From Heracleum sosnowskyi (lineage: Eukaryota; Streptophyta; Magnoliopsida; Apiales; Apiaceae): a stretch of 64,000 nucleotides of DNA. The notes under the pieces are model-generated. The model worked only from the letters and a program-made list of their open reading frames with translations, ran no database searches and was not told the origin of the DNA. Where the stretch lies: assembly GCA_030848705.1 (NCBI GenBank), contig JAUIZM010000018.1:1674001-1738000 (forward strand), given 5' to 3'. The position numbers and the translations under genes were made by a program. Position 1 is the stretch's first letter. Every line of letters starts with the position of its first letter. Shown one piece after another: positions 1-13,400 of the stretch.

Positions 1-1328
1 TTATATCTCTTTTGGATCTTATTGTAAATGTAGTATTCTATATTGGTAGTGGTAATCTAATTTTGTTGACAAGAAGTTTAAGAGTTAAAAAACTACTCCC
101 AGTATTTTTACTCTCTGTGACATTTTGGTTTTCTTTTTCAAAGAATAATATGGAAATAAAAGGAAAAAGATTTTTTTATTTCATTTAAAAGTGAAAAGAC
201 TCCCTTAGAGGTAAAGTAATATCAAATTAATTATTAACAACTTTAATATTACTTTTTATATCTTCAATGTCTTTAAAGTTTCAAAACTCCGAGAATTTAC
301 GGTTAAGTTGTCCTTTTGTCAAAGATATGTAAAAATATTTTTTGCTCACATATACTGTAGTTCAATGTTGTACAATTAAATTAAAACATTTTTGTCATGT
401 TTTTTAGGCTTGCAAGACATAATGAGAGTTGTACAAATGTTCAAAATTGGATTAGGGATCAAAGATGCATAAATAATTTGGATCCAACATTCAAAAATAC
501 GAAGAAAAAAAATCCCTTCATATATGGTTCTAACTTAAATATTTATTTTTGAGAAGTTAGGCTTTACCGTAAATATTTATTTTTATTGCTTGAGAAAACA
601 ATTAATTTTTCTGATTTTTTGCAGTTTTTTCCTTCTGGTTGTAACTCAATTAACTTCCGTAAATGAACCACGATTACCTATATGTTTCAAATTTTGCATA
701 TTTTTTCAACGCATAGTGTAGTTAATATCTTTAAATTACTAGTTTCATAATTAATGTTGACCTAATAGATACAAAATCATTTGCAAAATATTTTTAATAT
801 ATAAACAAAACTAAAACTTAGATTATGGATTCTAGTTTTTGAAATTTTAACCGAACTTCACGTAAATTTGTACAAATTTGATACAGTTAAATTTATTGGC
901 AATGTTGAACTAATTTTGTTGATAATAAGTTTACGAGGAGAAAAATCCTATTTCTAAAATTTGGGTTTTTATATTCAAAAAGTAATATGGATAGAAAGGG
1001 ATAATATATTTTCATTTTAATTAAATGTAAAAGAATTTCTCAAGAGATAAAAGCAATATTAAGTTACTATAAAAAAATTATTAATTTTATAACAAGTTTG
1101 TTATTTCTATATCTTATATATTCTTTTGTGAGAATATCTTAAATATTTTTAACATTTCAAAACTCCAGAATTTACAATTGACTTGTCTTTCCGTAATCAA
1201 AATACGCTCATCGGACAAAATGTGCTCGGAAAAAGGATATCAAATGTTAAATAGACTATCTATCAGCAGCCTAATGATTATTGCTTTTTTAAAAAATTCA
1301 ATGCAGCGACAAAACGATCAATTTTAAA
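1..1328. other. AT-rich intergenic stretch with a diverged direct repeat
   Basis: I see no coding region here. The stretch lies downstream of the minus-strand NERD-like gene. About 280-310 bp near 45-325 reappears, diverged, near 895-1205: both copies read through TAATTTTGTTGA, a GTAATATGGA-like word and CAAAACTCC..GAATTTAC in the same order and orientation. The copies are about 850 bp apart. No LTR or TIR ends were recognised, so this is an old duplication or two copies of an unknown repeat. Confidence 0.5.
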
Positions 1329-1495
1329 CTAAGCTACCAGAAAAAGGGCAGGGAAGGGAGTTAAAAAAGCAAAAAGAGGTTCGCTGCTAAGCTGCACAAA
1401 GTATTGTAAAACAGAAAACCTATCACAGAAAGAGTCAGAAACCCCCCTAAACTGCAAGTTAATGTACATAATCCCTATCTCACATACTATAAATT

Positions 1496-4400
1496 TCATA
1501 ACGAATGCCGATAATTGCAAGAATCTCCTTTCCTACAGTGCCCCGTGTCCTTGAACATATAGCATACTCCTCTAGAGCCATGTCTAGGACCTCCACCTCC
1601 GTAAGATGGCTGCTTGTTCCAATTCCTGCCTGGCTGAGAACCCTGATCTTTTTGACCTGAGAACTTGTCACCATAGCGATGGTGCTGGCTCCTGTTGTTT
1701 CCTTGATTCCCTGCTGGTGAATCCCAACCTTGATTTGCGTTTCCTGATGGTGCTGACCAACCTGTATTAGCATTTCCTTGCATTTGTCCCTGAACATTAG
1801 ATCCTAGATTCGAGGTGGGCGCTGCTAAACCTGTGTTCCCGTTCCCAGGGACTGTCCCTTGAGCATTTGGTGCCATATTTGGATACCATACTTGATTTGC
1901 ATTCATTGAGCCAAGCATTTGTACAACGCCAACAGCATTTCCAGGTTGAGAAACCCAACCTGAATTCAAGTTTCCAGGAACTGCCCCTTGAAAACCAACT
2001 ACTGAACTTCCTGCAGGCATAACCCAGCCGGCATTCATATTCCCAGGTTGTGGCCCTTGAACACTAGCCGCCCAGTTCATGTTTGGATTAGGTCCTGCCC
2101 ATCCTATATTAGGAATTACCTGCATTGAACCATTACCAGAATTTGGATTTTCAGGTTGCAAGTTCTGAGCAGCACTGGTGTCTGCAATGACAGTTCCCCA
2201 CTGGACAGTAGGCTGCATGTTAGTTTGATTATTTTGCATTGGAGGCCTCCAGGAGTTCGGTAACTGTGAGACACCTTGCATTGGAAAATTTGTAGCTGGA
2301 TTCTGTATAGTAGTTGATTGAACACCACCCCACTGAGCGTACGCCGGCTGTTGTGTGGATGCTTGAACTAAAGAATTTGCTTCCAAGCTCTGGGTAGGGG
2401 CACCACCCCAATTCTGAGTTCCAAGAGCAGGGTTGTTAGCAGTGACAGACTGAACAATATTGGCATTAGTTTCAGGTACAATAAATGGATTGCTGACATT
2501 CTGTACTCCATGTAACTGAGCAGACGCAATTGACTGAGGACTTGGAAGAGATATAGTTGAGCCTATAAGATTACCCTGTTCAGGGTTAGGTGATGCCCCA
2601 AAAGCAGGGTGAGAACTTGAAAGAGTATTCTCAGACACCAGTGTCAAGTTCCTGGTACTATCTGGGGTAGCTGCAGCAGGTGACTGCAAAGCTTCTATGT
2701 TCCCATGTAGGGAAACAGCACCAATAGAAGGACCAGCTTCTCCAGCAGAACTTTGTTTTGGAGTAGGGGAAGGGAGATTTACCAAATTGTTTCTGCCACC
2801 CTGATTAGAATTTGTCCTTTCTGCAGAAAGTAGTGGGACTTCAACTGAATGTGCAGCCCAATTCCTCGATGCTGAATTAATATGTGAATCCATGGTAATT
2901 TGGTTCTGATCAGAGTTCAACTTAACTGCATCCTGAACCTCCCGTCCTTGATGTAAAGAAGAATGCATGGGTGGGAGTTGAGGATTGTGCAGGGAATTAC
3001 TCTTTCGAATCCCATTGTCTGTGAGCGGCTTCTGAAACTTCCCTGCCAATGCATCAGTCAGAAGCAAAGAATCATCTTTATTTCCAGAACTACTCCATAT
3101 TCTAAGTTCAGAAGGAAAGTATCCGGTGTTGCTCCATTTACGTAACTGAACCATAGAAAAAGGGCCTTGAACTTTTCCATGTGGATCCTGGTAATGCCAC
3201 ATTTTTTCTGTTTCACTGATATTCAAAGCAGCTGTAGCAACTGGAGCAGTCAACGATGCTGGCGAGTTTGGTGATTGTACATGAGAGGATGAACCAGACC
3301 TAGCACCAGAACTTCTATTCAATCCAAAGGCTTCCGAACTAGTAGCTGAATTTGGCTTCTCCAAAATAGTAGGTTTTTCTGTCTCGCTGCCTCTACCATT
3401 ATTCCATGAGTTGTCAGCAGATACCCCGATACTAAGAGGAGCATCTTGAACCGTATTTGCAAGATTTTTATCTGACAAGTTTCTGCTAAGTTCCCAACCT
3501 CTACCAGAATTTTTCCTGCTAGAATTCCAGGATTCTTTCGCCTCGCCACTTCCTGGGGATATTGGCTCCCTTCCTCTCTTGTTAAAGACAGAACCTCTGG
3601 CCCTCGTATACAATTCTGAACAAACCAAAAATTACTTTAGCAAAGGACAACAGTATAATACTGATTAAATACATCAGACAACAAAGTGAAGACCAAACCT
3701 TGTTTATTACTGTCAATTTCACTATCATTATCTTCGGACTCATAGTCAGGGTCCATCTTTGGGTCTGCATGTATCTCAGGAATATCTTCTAGTCTGCGCC
3801 TACGCTCTTCAGGTGTCCTCAGAAGCTGTAAACTCTCTACACACTCTCTGAGTGTGATAATCAGTTAGGGATTACAAGTTACAACAGTTCAAATATGATC
3901 CACAGAGGAAGATACATGACACTAACAAGTAACAACTATAATGATATGAAGTTTTGCTACTAAACAATTGTCTTTACTGAATACCTTTTCTCTAGCGTTA
4001 CAAAAAACTTGTTTCGAAAACAATTTTACCATCCCTCAAGTAGATTAAAATCTCAAGATTATGGGTACTTCAATAAGACATTTACATTAGAACACTGGAG
4101 ATGCATGATTATCTGGTCAATTGTAAATATTAAACTTTATCATACAGTAAACCACCAATGTTGTGTAGCATAATGATTGTATACGATGTTCATCAAAAAT
4201 CAAAAAACCACAGACCGAATATAACAAAGACTTAACAGCAAAGGATATTGCTTCTTTTTGCCTAAATCACTTGCTCTATCACGGAGATGAGTAAGCCGCT
4301 GTACTTCTGATTCAAGCCACTGCATCACAATCATTGAGAATAATAAACATTATACAGAAGTGCAATTATATGTATAAAGCGTTGAAACAATATAATAACT

Positions 4401-7400
4401 GAAAAGATAACTCAAAAGTGGAAAGGAGAAATACATCTATAAGACGCTAATTAAATTTTGTACCAAGCAAACATGACCTAACAAGACAGTGAAAGCTACA
4501 TAGGAACTTTAGAACAAAATTGACAATTTTTCTCAAAGAAAGATGCTGCCTCAAAAATATCATCTATCAGTAGACATCATTACTCTAACAAGACTAACCT
4601 TCTAGGCCAATAATAGAATTAACAAAGAGAATGGAATATTCATCATGGGTACACAAGTAGTCCCTCCAGCAGAAAACGGCAAACAGAAAATACTAGCACT
4701 TAATTTTCACTTTTACAGGTGAAAAAGTTTTTCATTCCAGGAAGTGCGTGTTTTTCCAGCTAGGTCTCATCTTATGATGAGTTTTTGACAGTCTCATCAT
4801 TTTGGTGAGTTTCTTTCATTTTCATCTCCCGTTTTTCTTAATATAATCATCCTTGTGTTTCTGTTTCTTAAATTCCCATGGCAAGTTCTTCACAAAGAAA
4901 GAATCTGGACGAGGCGTACGCAAATCTTTCGTTGAATAATGATGATGAGGAGGGTCTCATTCTGGAGGACATCCCTAGTAATGGAGGTCAAGATGGTATG
5001 GGTAGATGTCTGGTGGGTCGATTTGTAACTAGCAGAAGGGTGAATTTCATTGCTATGCAAGACACATTATCCTCAATATGGAGGCCAGTCAAAGGCGTGT
5101 TCATGGAGGAAACCGACCAGCCTAATATGTTTTTGTTTAAGTTTTTTCATGATCGGGATATGCAGAGAGTGCTCGACGATGGCCCATGGACTTTTAATCA
5201 ACAAGTTCTCGTTATTAAGAAATTTAATGCAGAGGAGCAGCTGAAGGACGTTAAGTTATCGGAGTTATTCATGTGGGTGCAAATCTATGATGTGCCTATA
5301 GGATTCAAATCAGACTTCGTTTTGAAATCCATAGGTAATTTTGTGGGAAGATACATGGAGTCAGATTCAAAAAATTTTAAGGGAATGTTCAGGAACTATC
5401 TAAGAATCAAGGTTGCCGTTGACATTTCACGTCCATTGAAGAGTCAAATGCGAATCAAAAAACCTGGGGGAGAGTGGTTGTGGATTCGTTTCAAGTACGA
5501 ACGGCTTCCTTCCTTTTGTTTCTATTGTGGTAAGATCGGCCATACTGAGAAGTTTTGTGTGGAATTGTTCGATAATCCTCAAGCACAGGAAACCAGGAAG
5601 TATGATAGTTCTTTACGTGCATCGTTTAGAAATCAGGAGTATGCTAAGGGAAATCAGTGGATAAGGGGAGCAGATGGGGCGGTGCTGAACGGAGTAAGGC
5701 TGAATGATGAAGAAAAAACCGATGGAAAGATGGAGATTCCGAGAGAGGATGACAGCGAGAATCAGGCAGTAGATGAGGATAATCCCCGAAAATCAGGACA
5801 GGTGGTTGTGTCGAACGTGATTAGTGGAGGGGATTTAAGTAAGGTGGTTAACTTGGAGCCAAACAATATTGAAAGTTTGAATGAGAGGCGGGATACCGAG
5901 TTTAAGGGGATAGAGACAACTGGATTGTCTATTATCATGGACCCTAAAAGACGTAGAGTTGATGATCCATTAACGGAGAGGCCCAATAATAATTTAAATA
6001 ATGAAGATGATATTATGGTCGAGTATCAGGTGGATGGTAACATTGTTCCAAAAAACGTGGAAAAGGCGGGCTCTGTAATGGGGGTCCGCCTAGCATTATG
6101 AGTACTCTAAGTTGGAATTGCCATGGGCTTGGGACCCCATGGGCCGTTCAATTCCTTAAGGAGTCTATACTCCAAAAGAATCCCAGTTATGTGTTTTTAA
6201 GTGAGACTTTATGTAAGAAAGATAGAACGGAGAAGGTTAGAAACATGATTGGCTTTGAGGGAGCGTATACAGTAGAAGCACAAGGGCACAGTGGGGGTTT
6301 AGTTTTGTTTTGGAAGAATAAAGACGATGTTACAGTTCAGTCCCATAGTAAGAATCATATAGATGCTATAATTGAGGAGCACGGGAAGGCTAAATATAGG
6401 TTGACAGGTTTTTACGGGGAACCAGACAGAGCTAAGAGACACGAAACATGGGATCTTATTCGTAGGTTGCACATTCAGTCTTCTTTGCCTTGGTGTCTTA
6501 TTGGTGACCTAAACAATATTTTAAAGCAGGAGGAAAAACGGGGTGGGCGTTTGTATCCGTCTTGGTTGATTCAAGGTTTTCAGCAGGTTATTGATGATTG
6601 TGACTTGAACGATATGGAGATTGTAGGTTATCCGTTTACTTGGGAGAAAGGGCACGGTACGACAGATTGGATAGAAGTTAGATTGGACAGGGCTCTGGTG
6701 TCCAACAGTTTTATGCATCATTTTGCAGATGCCAAGCTTACAAATATGGAGATTTCTACCTCTGATCATAGCCCTATTCTTATGGAACCTTTGATAGTCT
6801 CTCAATCAGTTCTTGTGAAAAGTCTGAGGTTTGAAAATGCTTGGTTGAGGGATCCCATGTGTAAAAAGATTGTGGAAGACTCGTGGCAGCTGGCAGCGGG
6901 TAAGGCTTTTAAAGAGAAAATCGATTGTTGTTTGGCAGTGCTGGTTAAGTGGGGAAAAGAGATTACAGGCAGCTTTAAGACTCGTATCAATCAGTGTAAG
7001 AAAACGATGAGAGTTTTGAAAGGAAGGAGGGATTCAAATTCTATTCAGTTATACAGGGAGGCAGCCAAAAGATTAACAGAAATTTACCATGATCAAGAGG
7101 TGTTTTGGAGGCAAAGATGTAAGCAGCTGTGGCTTCGGGAGGGAGACTCTAACAGTAAGTATTTTCATGTTGCAACTAAGACTCGTCGAAAGCTAAATAA
7201 AATCAGTACGTTGGCCAATAAAGAGGGCGTTCAGGTGGGTTGGGACGAGGGGCTCCAAGAAGTAATGATTGATTATTTTTCTGAGCTTTTTACAGCAACG
7301 GATACGGAGTGGGCTGAGGTAGTGAGCAATGTTAGCTGTCGGGTCACTAACGAGCAGAATGCAGAGTTGTTACTTCCTATTGATCCTAGAGAGGTAAAAG

Positions 7401-10400
7401 CTGCTCTCTTTAATATGCATCCAGATAAATCTCCGGGCCCAGACGGGATGAGCCCGGGCTTTTACCAGAAGTATTGGAGTATCGTGGGGGGTGATTTAAT
7501 TCAGCTAGTGCAACAATTCTTCTTGACAGAAAAGTTTGACAGGTACATCACTGAAACTAATATAGTTTTGATTCCGAAGAGGCAAGATCCTTCTAATATG
7601 ACTGAGCTCCGTCCAATATCTTTATGCAATGTATCGTATAAAATTGCTTCAAAAGTGATGGCTAACAGGGTCAAGAAAGTTCTCGATGGTGTGATTTCTG
7701 AAACTCAGAGTGCATTTATTCCTGGAAGATTAATTTCTGACAACATGATGATTGCTTATGAAGTTATGCACTATATGAAGAGGAAAGTGAATGGTAAAGC
7801 AGGGTGGATGGCTCTCAAGTTAGATATGAGCAAAGCTTACGACAGGGTGGAATGGAACTTCTTGCGTGCAATGCTTGATAAGCTTGGTTTCGATGGAAAA
7901 ATGGTTAATTTACTGCTGGAATGTGTAACTTCAGCCAGATACAGAATTAACCACGCAGGTAGGCAGTTTGGTTTAATTGAGCCAGGTAGGGGAATTAGAC
8001 AAGGAGACCCGCTTTCATCCTATATCTTTCTTATTTGTATGGAAGGTCTCACGGCCTTAATTCAAGACAACGAAAGGATGAAAAACATTAAGGGTATAAA
8101 GGTGGCTAGGGGTGCTCCGGCTTTAACTCATATGTTTTTTGCCGACGACAGTTATATCTACTGTCAGGCAAGTAATGAAGTGGCTACCAAGGTGATTAAT
8201 ATGCTGCAAGTGTATGAAAGAGCTTCGGGTCAGAAATTGAATGCAATGAAGTCCTCTGTTTTCTTTAGCTGTAATGTTGCTCAGGAGGAGAGGTTTGAAA
8301 TCTGTAGCACTTTGCAGTTTCAAGAAGCTGGTGCAAATACAACTTATCTAGGTCTTCCTAGTATTATAGGGAGAAACAAGAACGCCGTTCTTGGATATCT
8401 AAAAGAGAGAATGCAGAAGAGGACGGAAGGGTATGATAAGAAGATTCTTTCGAAGGGGGGCAAAGAAATCCTTTTAAAATCGGTGGTTCAGACACTACCT
8501 AGTTATGCTATGGGCATGTTCTTGCTTCCTAAGAAACTTTGTAGTGAAATGGAGAGCATTATGTGCAAGTTTTGGTGGCGAAATTCTACTAAGAAGGCGA
8601 AGGGCATTCACTGGATGAGTTGGGACCGTTTGTGTGTCAAAAAATCAAAAGGGGGTCTGGGTTTTCGAAGACTGCACGAGTTTAATATGGCCTCTTTGGG
8701 AAGACAAGGGTGGAGGTTGATTACGCGACCAGATTGTTTAGTGAGTAAGATTTACAAAGCAAGATATTACTCGGGGGGTTCTTTTCTTACTGCCTCTCTT
8801 GGCAGCAATCCGAGTTTTGTTTGGCGCAGTATTTTTGAAACTCAGGAGATGCTAAAGAAATATACAGGTCGACGTGTGGGGTCTGGGAACAATATTGATG
8901 TGATTCATGATCCTTGGTTACCTAGCGTAGATGATCCTTTCATTCATACTAGACATGAATCTATCGATGGTATAAAGGTAAGCTCTTTGTTTGTGGCCGG
9001 TCAAGATAGGTGGGATTCTGAACTCATCAACAGCATTTTCACTGAGAGGGATGCTTGTTTAATCCTTTCAATTCCTATCCAGCGTGCAGTAGAGGACTCG
9101 TGGTACTGGAGAAGAGAAAAGATGGGCCAATATTCAGTCAGAAGCGCTTATGCAGTATTGAACGAAGCAAGAGGTGTGAGTCATGCTAGTGACAACTCTG
9201 GCTTTTGGCGAAAGATTTGGAATCTAAAAATCCCATTGAAGGTAAAACACTTCTTGTGGAGAGCTTTGTCAGGGTGTTTGCCTACGAAAGAGCAGTTGTT
9301 GAGTCGAAGAGTGGCTGTCATAGAACAATGTCCAGTTTGTAATTTGGAATCGGAAACTGTTGGTCACATTTTAACAACCTGTCCGTTTGCTAAACTATGT
9401 TGGAATAAGTTGGGGTGCCAGATTGATACGTACATGGATCAAAGCTTTCAGGAATGGTTGAGTAGTGCAGCCCAGAAGTATAAGGGAGAGGAGTTTCTGA
9501 GAATCTGTATGGTTTGTTGGGCTATCTGGAAAAACCGAAATAGCATGGTGCAGAGTTTGTAGAAGTGGTAGATTCAGCTACCCAGTTTCTTGATCATTGG
9601 AATAATGCACAAGATAGGTCGTATGACTCCTCCTTTGGGTTTATGACCCTAGATGACGGGGATGTGCATTGGAAACCACCACATGAAGGAACGATCAAGG
9701 TGAATACAGACGCCGCATTGTTTGAGGAATCCAACTGTTATGCTTACGCTTTAGTAGCTCGTAACCACGAGGGGAAGCTAGTAGAGGCTGTTTCGAGTTG
9801 CAGACAAGGTCGAGTGGATCCAGAGCTTGCAGAGGCAATCGGGATAAAGGAAGCTCTCAGCTGGATTAAAGCTAAAGCTTGGCCAAGCGTAGTACTGGAA
9901 ACCGATTGCCTGACAGCAACACAGGCTATTCGCTGCTCTTCGATCAACCTTTCCTACCTGGGAAGAGTGATAGATGAGTGCAAGCGACTTCTTTCTGAAT
10001 TAGTTAACCGTAAGGTGGTTCTAAAATTTGTTAAACGTTCCGCGAACAATGTGGCTCACTTCATAGCGAGACATAGTAGTTCATTAGCTGATCGTGTGTG
10101 GAGAGGGGATGATGTCCCTCCAGATTTTATTCATGTACTGTTTAATGATTTGGGTGTTGAATGAAAAGTTCTATTTTCTTTGGCAAAAAAAAAAAAAAAA
10201 ATTTCACTTTTAAGGAGTTCAAGATAATCCTGAATCCACATTAATTTAGAAGTTGACATACATTTTTCTTTTGAAAGTAGAGTTGGCATACGTTTAAAAT
10301 TTAACAGAAATTGCATCTCTTGTAAAATTGTTCATTTATTTTTACTACAATTAATGGCAAAACAAGTTACATTCACAAATAACAAGATCGCAAATTCATA

Positions 10401-13400
10401 ATACAGCACAAAACAAGAACACTGGCCAGGCAATAGTAAACTCCAAATACAGTAGGCTATTGTGTTTGTTGAGCATCAAACTCAAAATTTAGGCCCCCGG
10501 GGTAATTATCACAAAACAGATTTTTGCGGACTCCCTAGGTCTAACATCACACTTGAATCTTAACTCGGGAAAAAACGTTAGTAGCCGTAATATCATGCTC
10601 CTCTACCCTCCCCCCAACCCAAATGGTGACAATGTAACTTCTATTTATTTATTGAAATCCTAAATGCAAATCAAGCAATATGTGATGTAACCCTTGTCCT
10701 ACATCAATATGTTAAGCATCATTCTTTATATACAATCATCTCCAAAGACAAGGACACATAAATCAAATGACATACAGGAAATTGTTAGCCTTCCACTAAG
10801 CATTTAAAACTCCAATGCGAGTTAATGTTTTATACATTTAAGAAAAATAAGGTTTTTGTAGAAGCTTTGCCGTGAACAAGGGAAAGAAAATTACACGACT
10901 GAAGTCCCGGAAGCATGAAACCGTGTTATATATATACTAATATATAATCAAGATGAAAAAAGGCATCTCATCCACCTCTCTGTCCTTTTGGATGCTGTCT
11001 GAAGTTTGTCAAGATTTTAAGTGAGGCATGAAATGCCACAATTACAAAAAATTATTGCGACAGAAAATAACAAAATGTTATTAATGCAAAATTCATGCAT
11101 AGTGATTAGAAGTTGGATTAATCCTTAATGTAAGATATTCATTCATGCACAAGATAATTATTAAATTATTTGTAAAACAAATAAATTAGTGATGATTATT
11201 GTCTAGAAATATCTTCTATTTTGAAACTTAATTTTTTGTTTTAAACACAAGTTGCAACACTTTACAGACCTAATTATTGATAATTTTTACATAGGGTCAT
11301 TACTAAAGAGAGTGAAAACTATAATAATAAAGTAAACATAACTATTGAAGCAGCTTGTCCCAAACTTGAATGATGAGTCTACTACAGTTAGAAATCTACA
11401 CATTCACAAGGCCAAGTGGCAATGGAATAGTATAGTGGCATGAGTAAGTTCTAATATCTTCTGCTTATTTTAGTGACTGTTATAATTTGAGGGTCTAACT
11501 AAGTTCTTCCATCTCTTTTTCAACCCCAATACTGTTTTACTTCTCCGCCTTCTATGTAATCCAATGGATACCCACCCGAACATTTGGATTAGCTTTTTTA
11601 AATTAACCTGAACCAGAACTCGACTAAAAACCAAAACCTGATTTAAAACCAATACGAAATCCGCAAAAAAATAAGATGTAATATATAATTATTTACGTTC
11701 CCATTCCTATTTAAATGTCCTTCTGAACAAGATTCAGTCAAATTGACCAAAATTTGATCTTAAAATTTTCTTATATTTTATATTTTACAAACATAACAAA
11801 TTTATATTGTGAAACTATATTGCGTACGTTATCATTTCTATGTTTTAAAAATATCGAAACATTAGTAACTGTAAAATTACGGTCAAAGTTTGGTCAACCT
11901 GGCTTCATTTTGACCAAAAGGACATTCAAATAGGAACAAATGAAGCATATAATTATTATTAAATACAGTAGATTTTATGTACAGTATATATTTTAAATTT
12001 TAATATATTTAAAGTTTCGGTTCGGGTTCGGATTTTGAATCAATACAAGTCCAGAGTTCATATTGATATATACATCATGATTTTAAATTTGATTTATCAC
12101 TGTGAACCACAATCTTGTTTTGTTGTCAAAGTTACTATATATATATATATATATATAATTGTTCTTTCCTTTACCTTCCTTAATTTTGAGTTAAAATATT
12201 CTGTATTTTTTATTCAATGAAATTTTTCTCGTAAGTCTGATTCTGTTACCATAATTCGGATAAACTACTTATTAGAATTGTAATGAATTAGTAGATATCT
12301 GGTCTAAACAAAAAACAAACCAAAATCCAGTAATTCAAGAATATTTTTCATTTCTAGGAATATGATTTATACTTGAAACCCAACTGAAACATGTTGGTTA
12401 CAATTGGTTTTATTAAAACGCAAACCACACAGACCCATTGCGAATTTTATGTCCAGAATAAGCCAGATTATTTCAAAAGATTGGACTTGTTAACATATAA
12501 ATTTGACCTAAAACTTGGCATATTTAATTCATTATTATTGCTCACTGCAGAAACTAAATCACTAGACCATTTCTCAGTCTGAACCCGATCAAGTTAGTCT
12601 TGGAGTAAAGAGATGATCCACATGTTACATATTAGTAAAGTCACTACTCCTAATAAACCAAATTATGGTGAACCATGGATCAAAGCCAGCTACATATCAA
12701 CCAACCTGTTTTACGAAATCAAAGGAGCCAAGAACTTCTATATATCGATAAAGTATCATCATAGGACAGTTAAAAACGAAGATATAACAGATCCTAACAT
12801 CATGTAGCGAACCTAAAGAGATTTAGAAAACTCGTGGTAATTCCACAACATGCATACAAGGGAAAAAGAAAATATCAAGGCTATGACAGACCAGAATAAT
12901 CCCTTGTGTCACGAAGAGTGTGGCCACTTGCATCACTTTAACTTATCTTATAAGAAGTGGTAAAGCAGGACCAGACCATATAAGGAGCGACACTATACTA
13001 TAATACAAAAATGTCCTCACAGATTCCCTAAGAACAAGGTCAAATACAAAGTGGATGACATTCCGCGAAGATCATACTAATACTAACCAAGGATAAAATC
13101 TAGGTGCATATATAATATTAAAAACTGCAATTACCTGACAGTTCAAGCTTTCAAGTTAATAAGAAAGGACAATTTCATAGAAGAAGATTCTGGTAACAGA
13201 TGAATGATCACCGCTCTGCTACAAGAGTCGGCTTCCTAAATAGAAAATATAATTCGATAATGGCCAGTTTGGGAACAAGGATTTCGTTTCAAATCCTGGA
13301 TTTGATCGATTTGATCAAATCAGGTGTTTGGGAATTTGAAAGAATTTGGATTTGGGATTTGCTCAAATCCATGACAATTAGAATCCAAGCTTACATATTA

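Larger units (their letters stand above)
4716..10201 (+). mobile_element. Near full-length non-LTR retrotransposon (plant L1-type LINE)
   Basis: A 5.49-kb element inserted in antisense orientation in intron 7 of the NERD-like gene. It has a short 5' leader (4716-4877), ORF1 (4878-6101), ORF2 (6098-9562), a frameshifted RNase H segment (to 10164) and a run of about 17 A at the 3' end. An 11-bp perfect target-site duplication flanks it. The long open frames, intact catalytic motifs and clean duplication point to a fairly recent insertion. It is not 5'-truncated, unlike most LINE copies. One frameshift near 9545-9560 probably makes this copy defective for its RNase H. Confidence 0.93.

Noticed and set aside
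1480..3770. Extra minus- and plus-strand frames of 60-105 residues across NERD exon 10
   Set aside because: They overlap the long GYF/GW/CCCH frame in other phases and lack domains.
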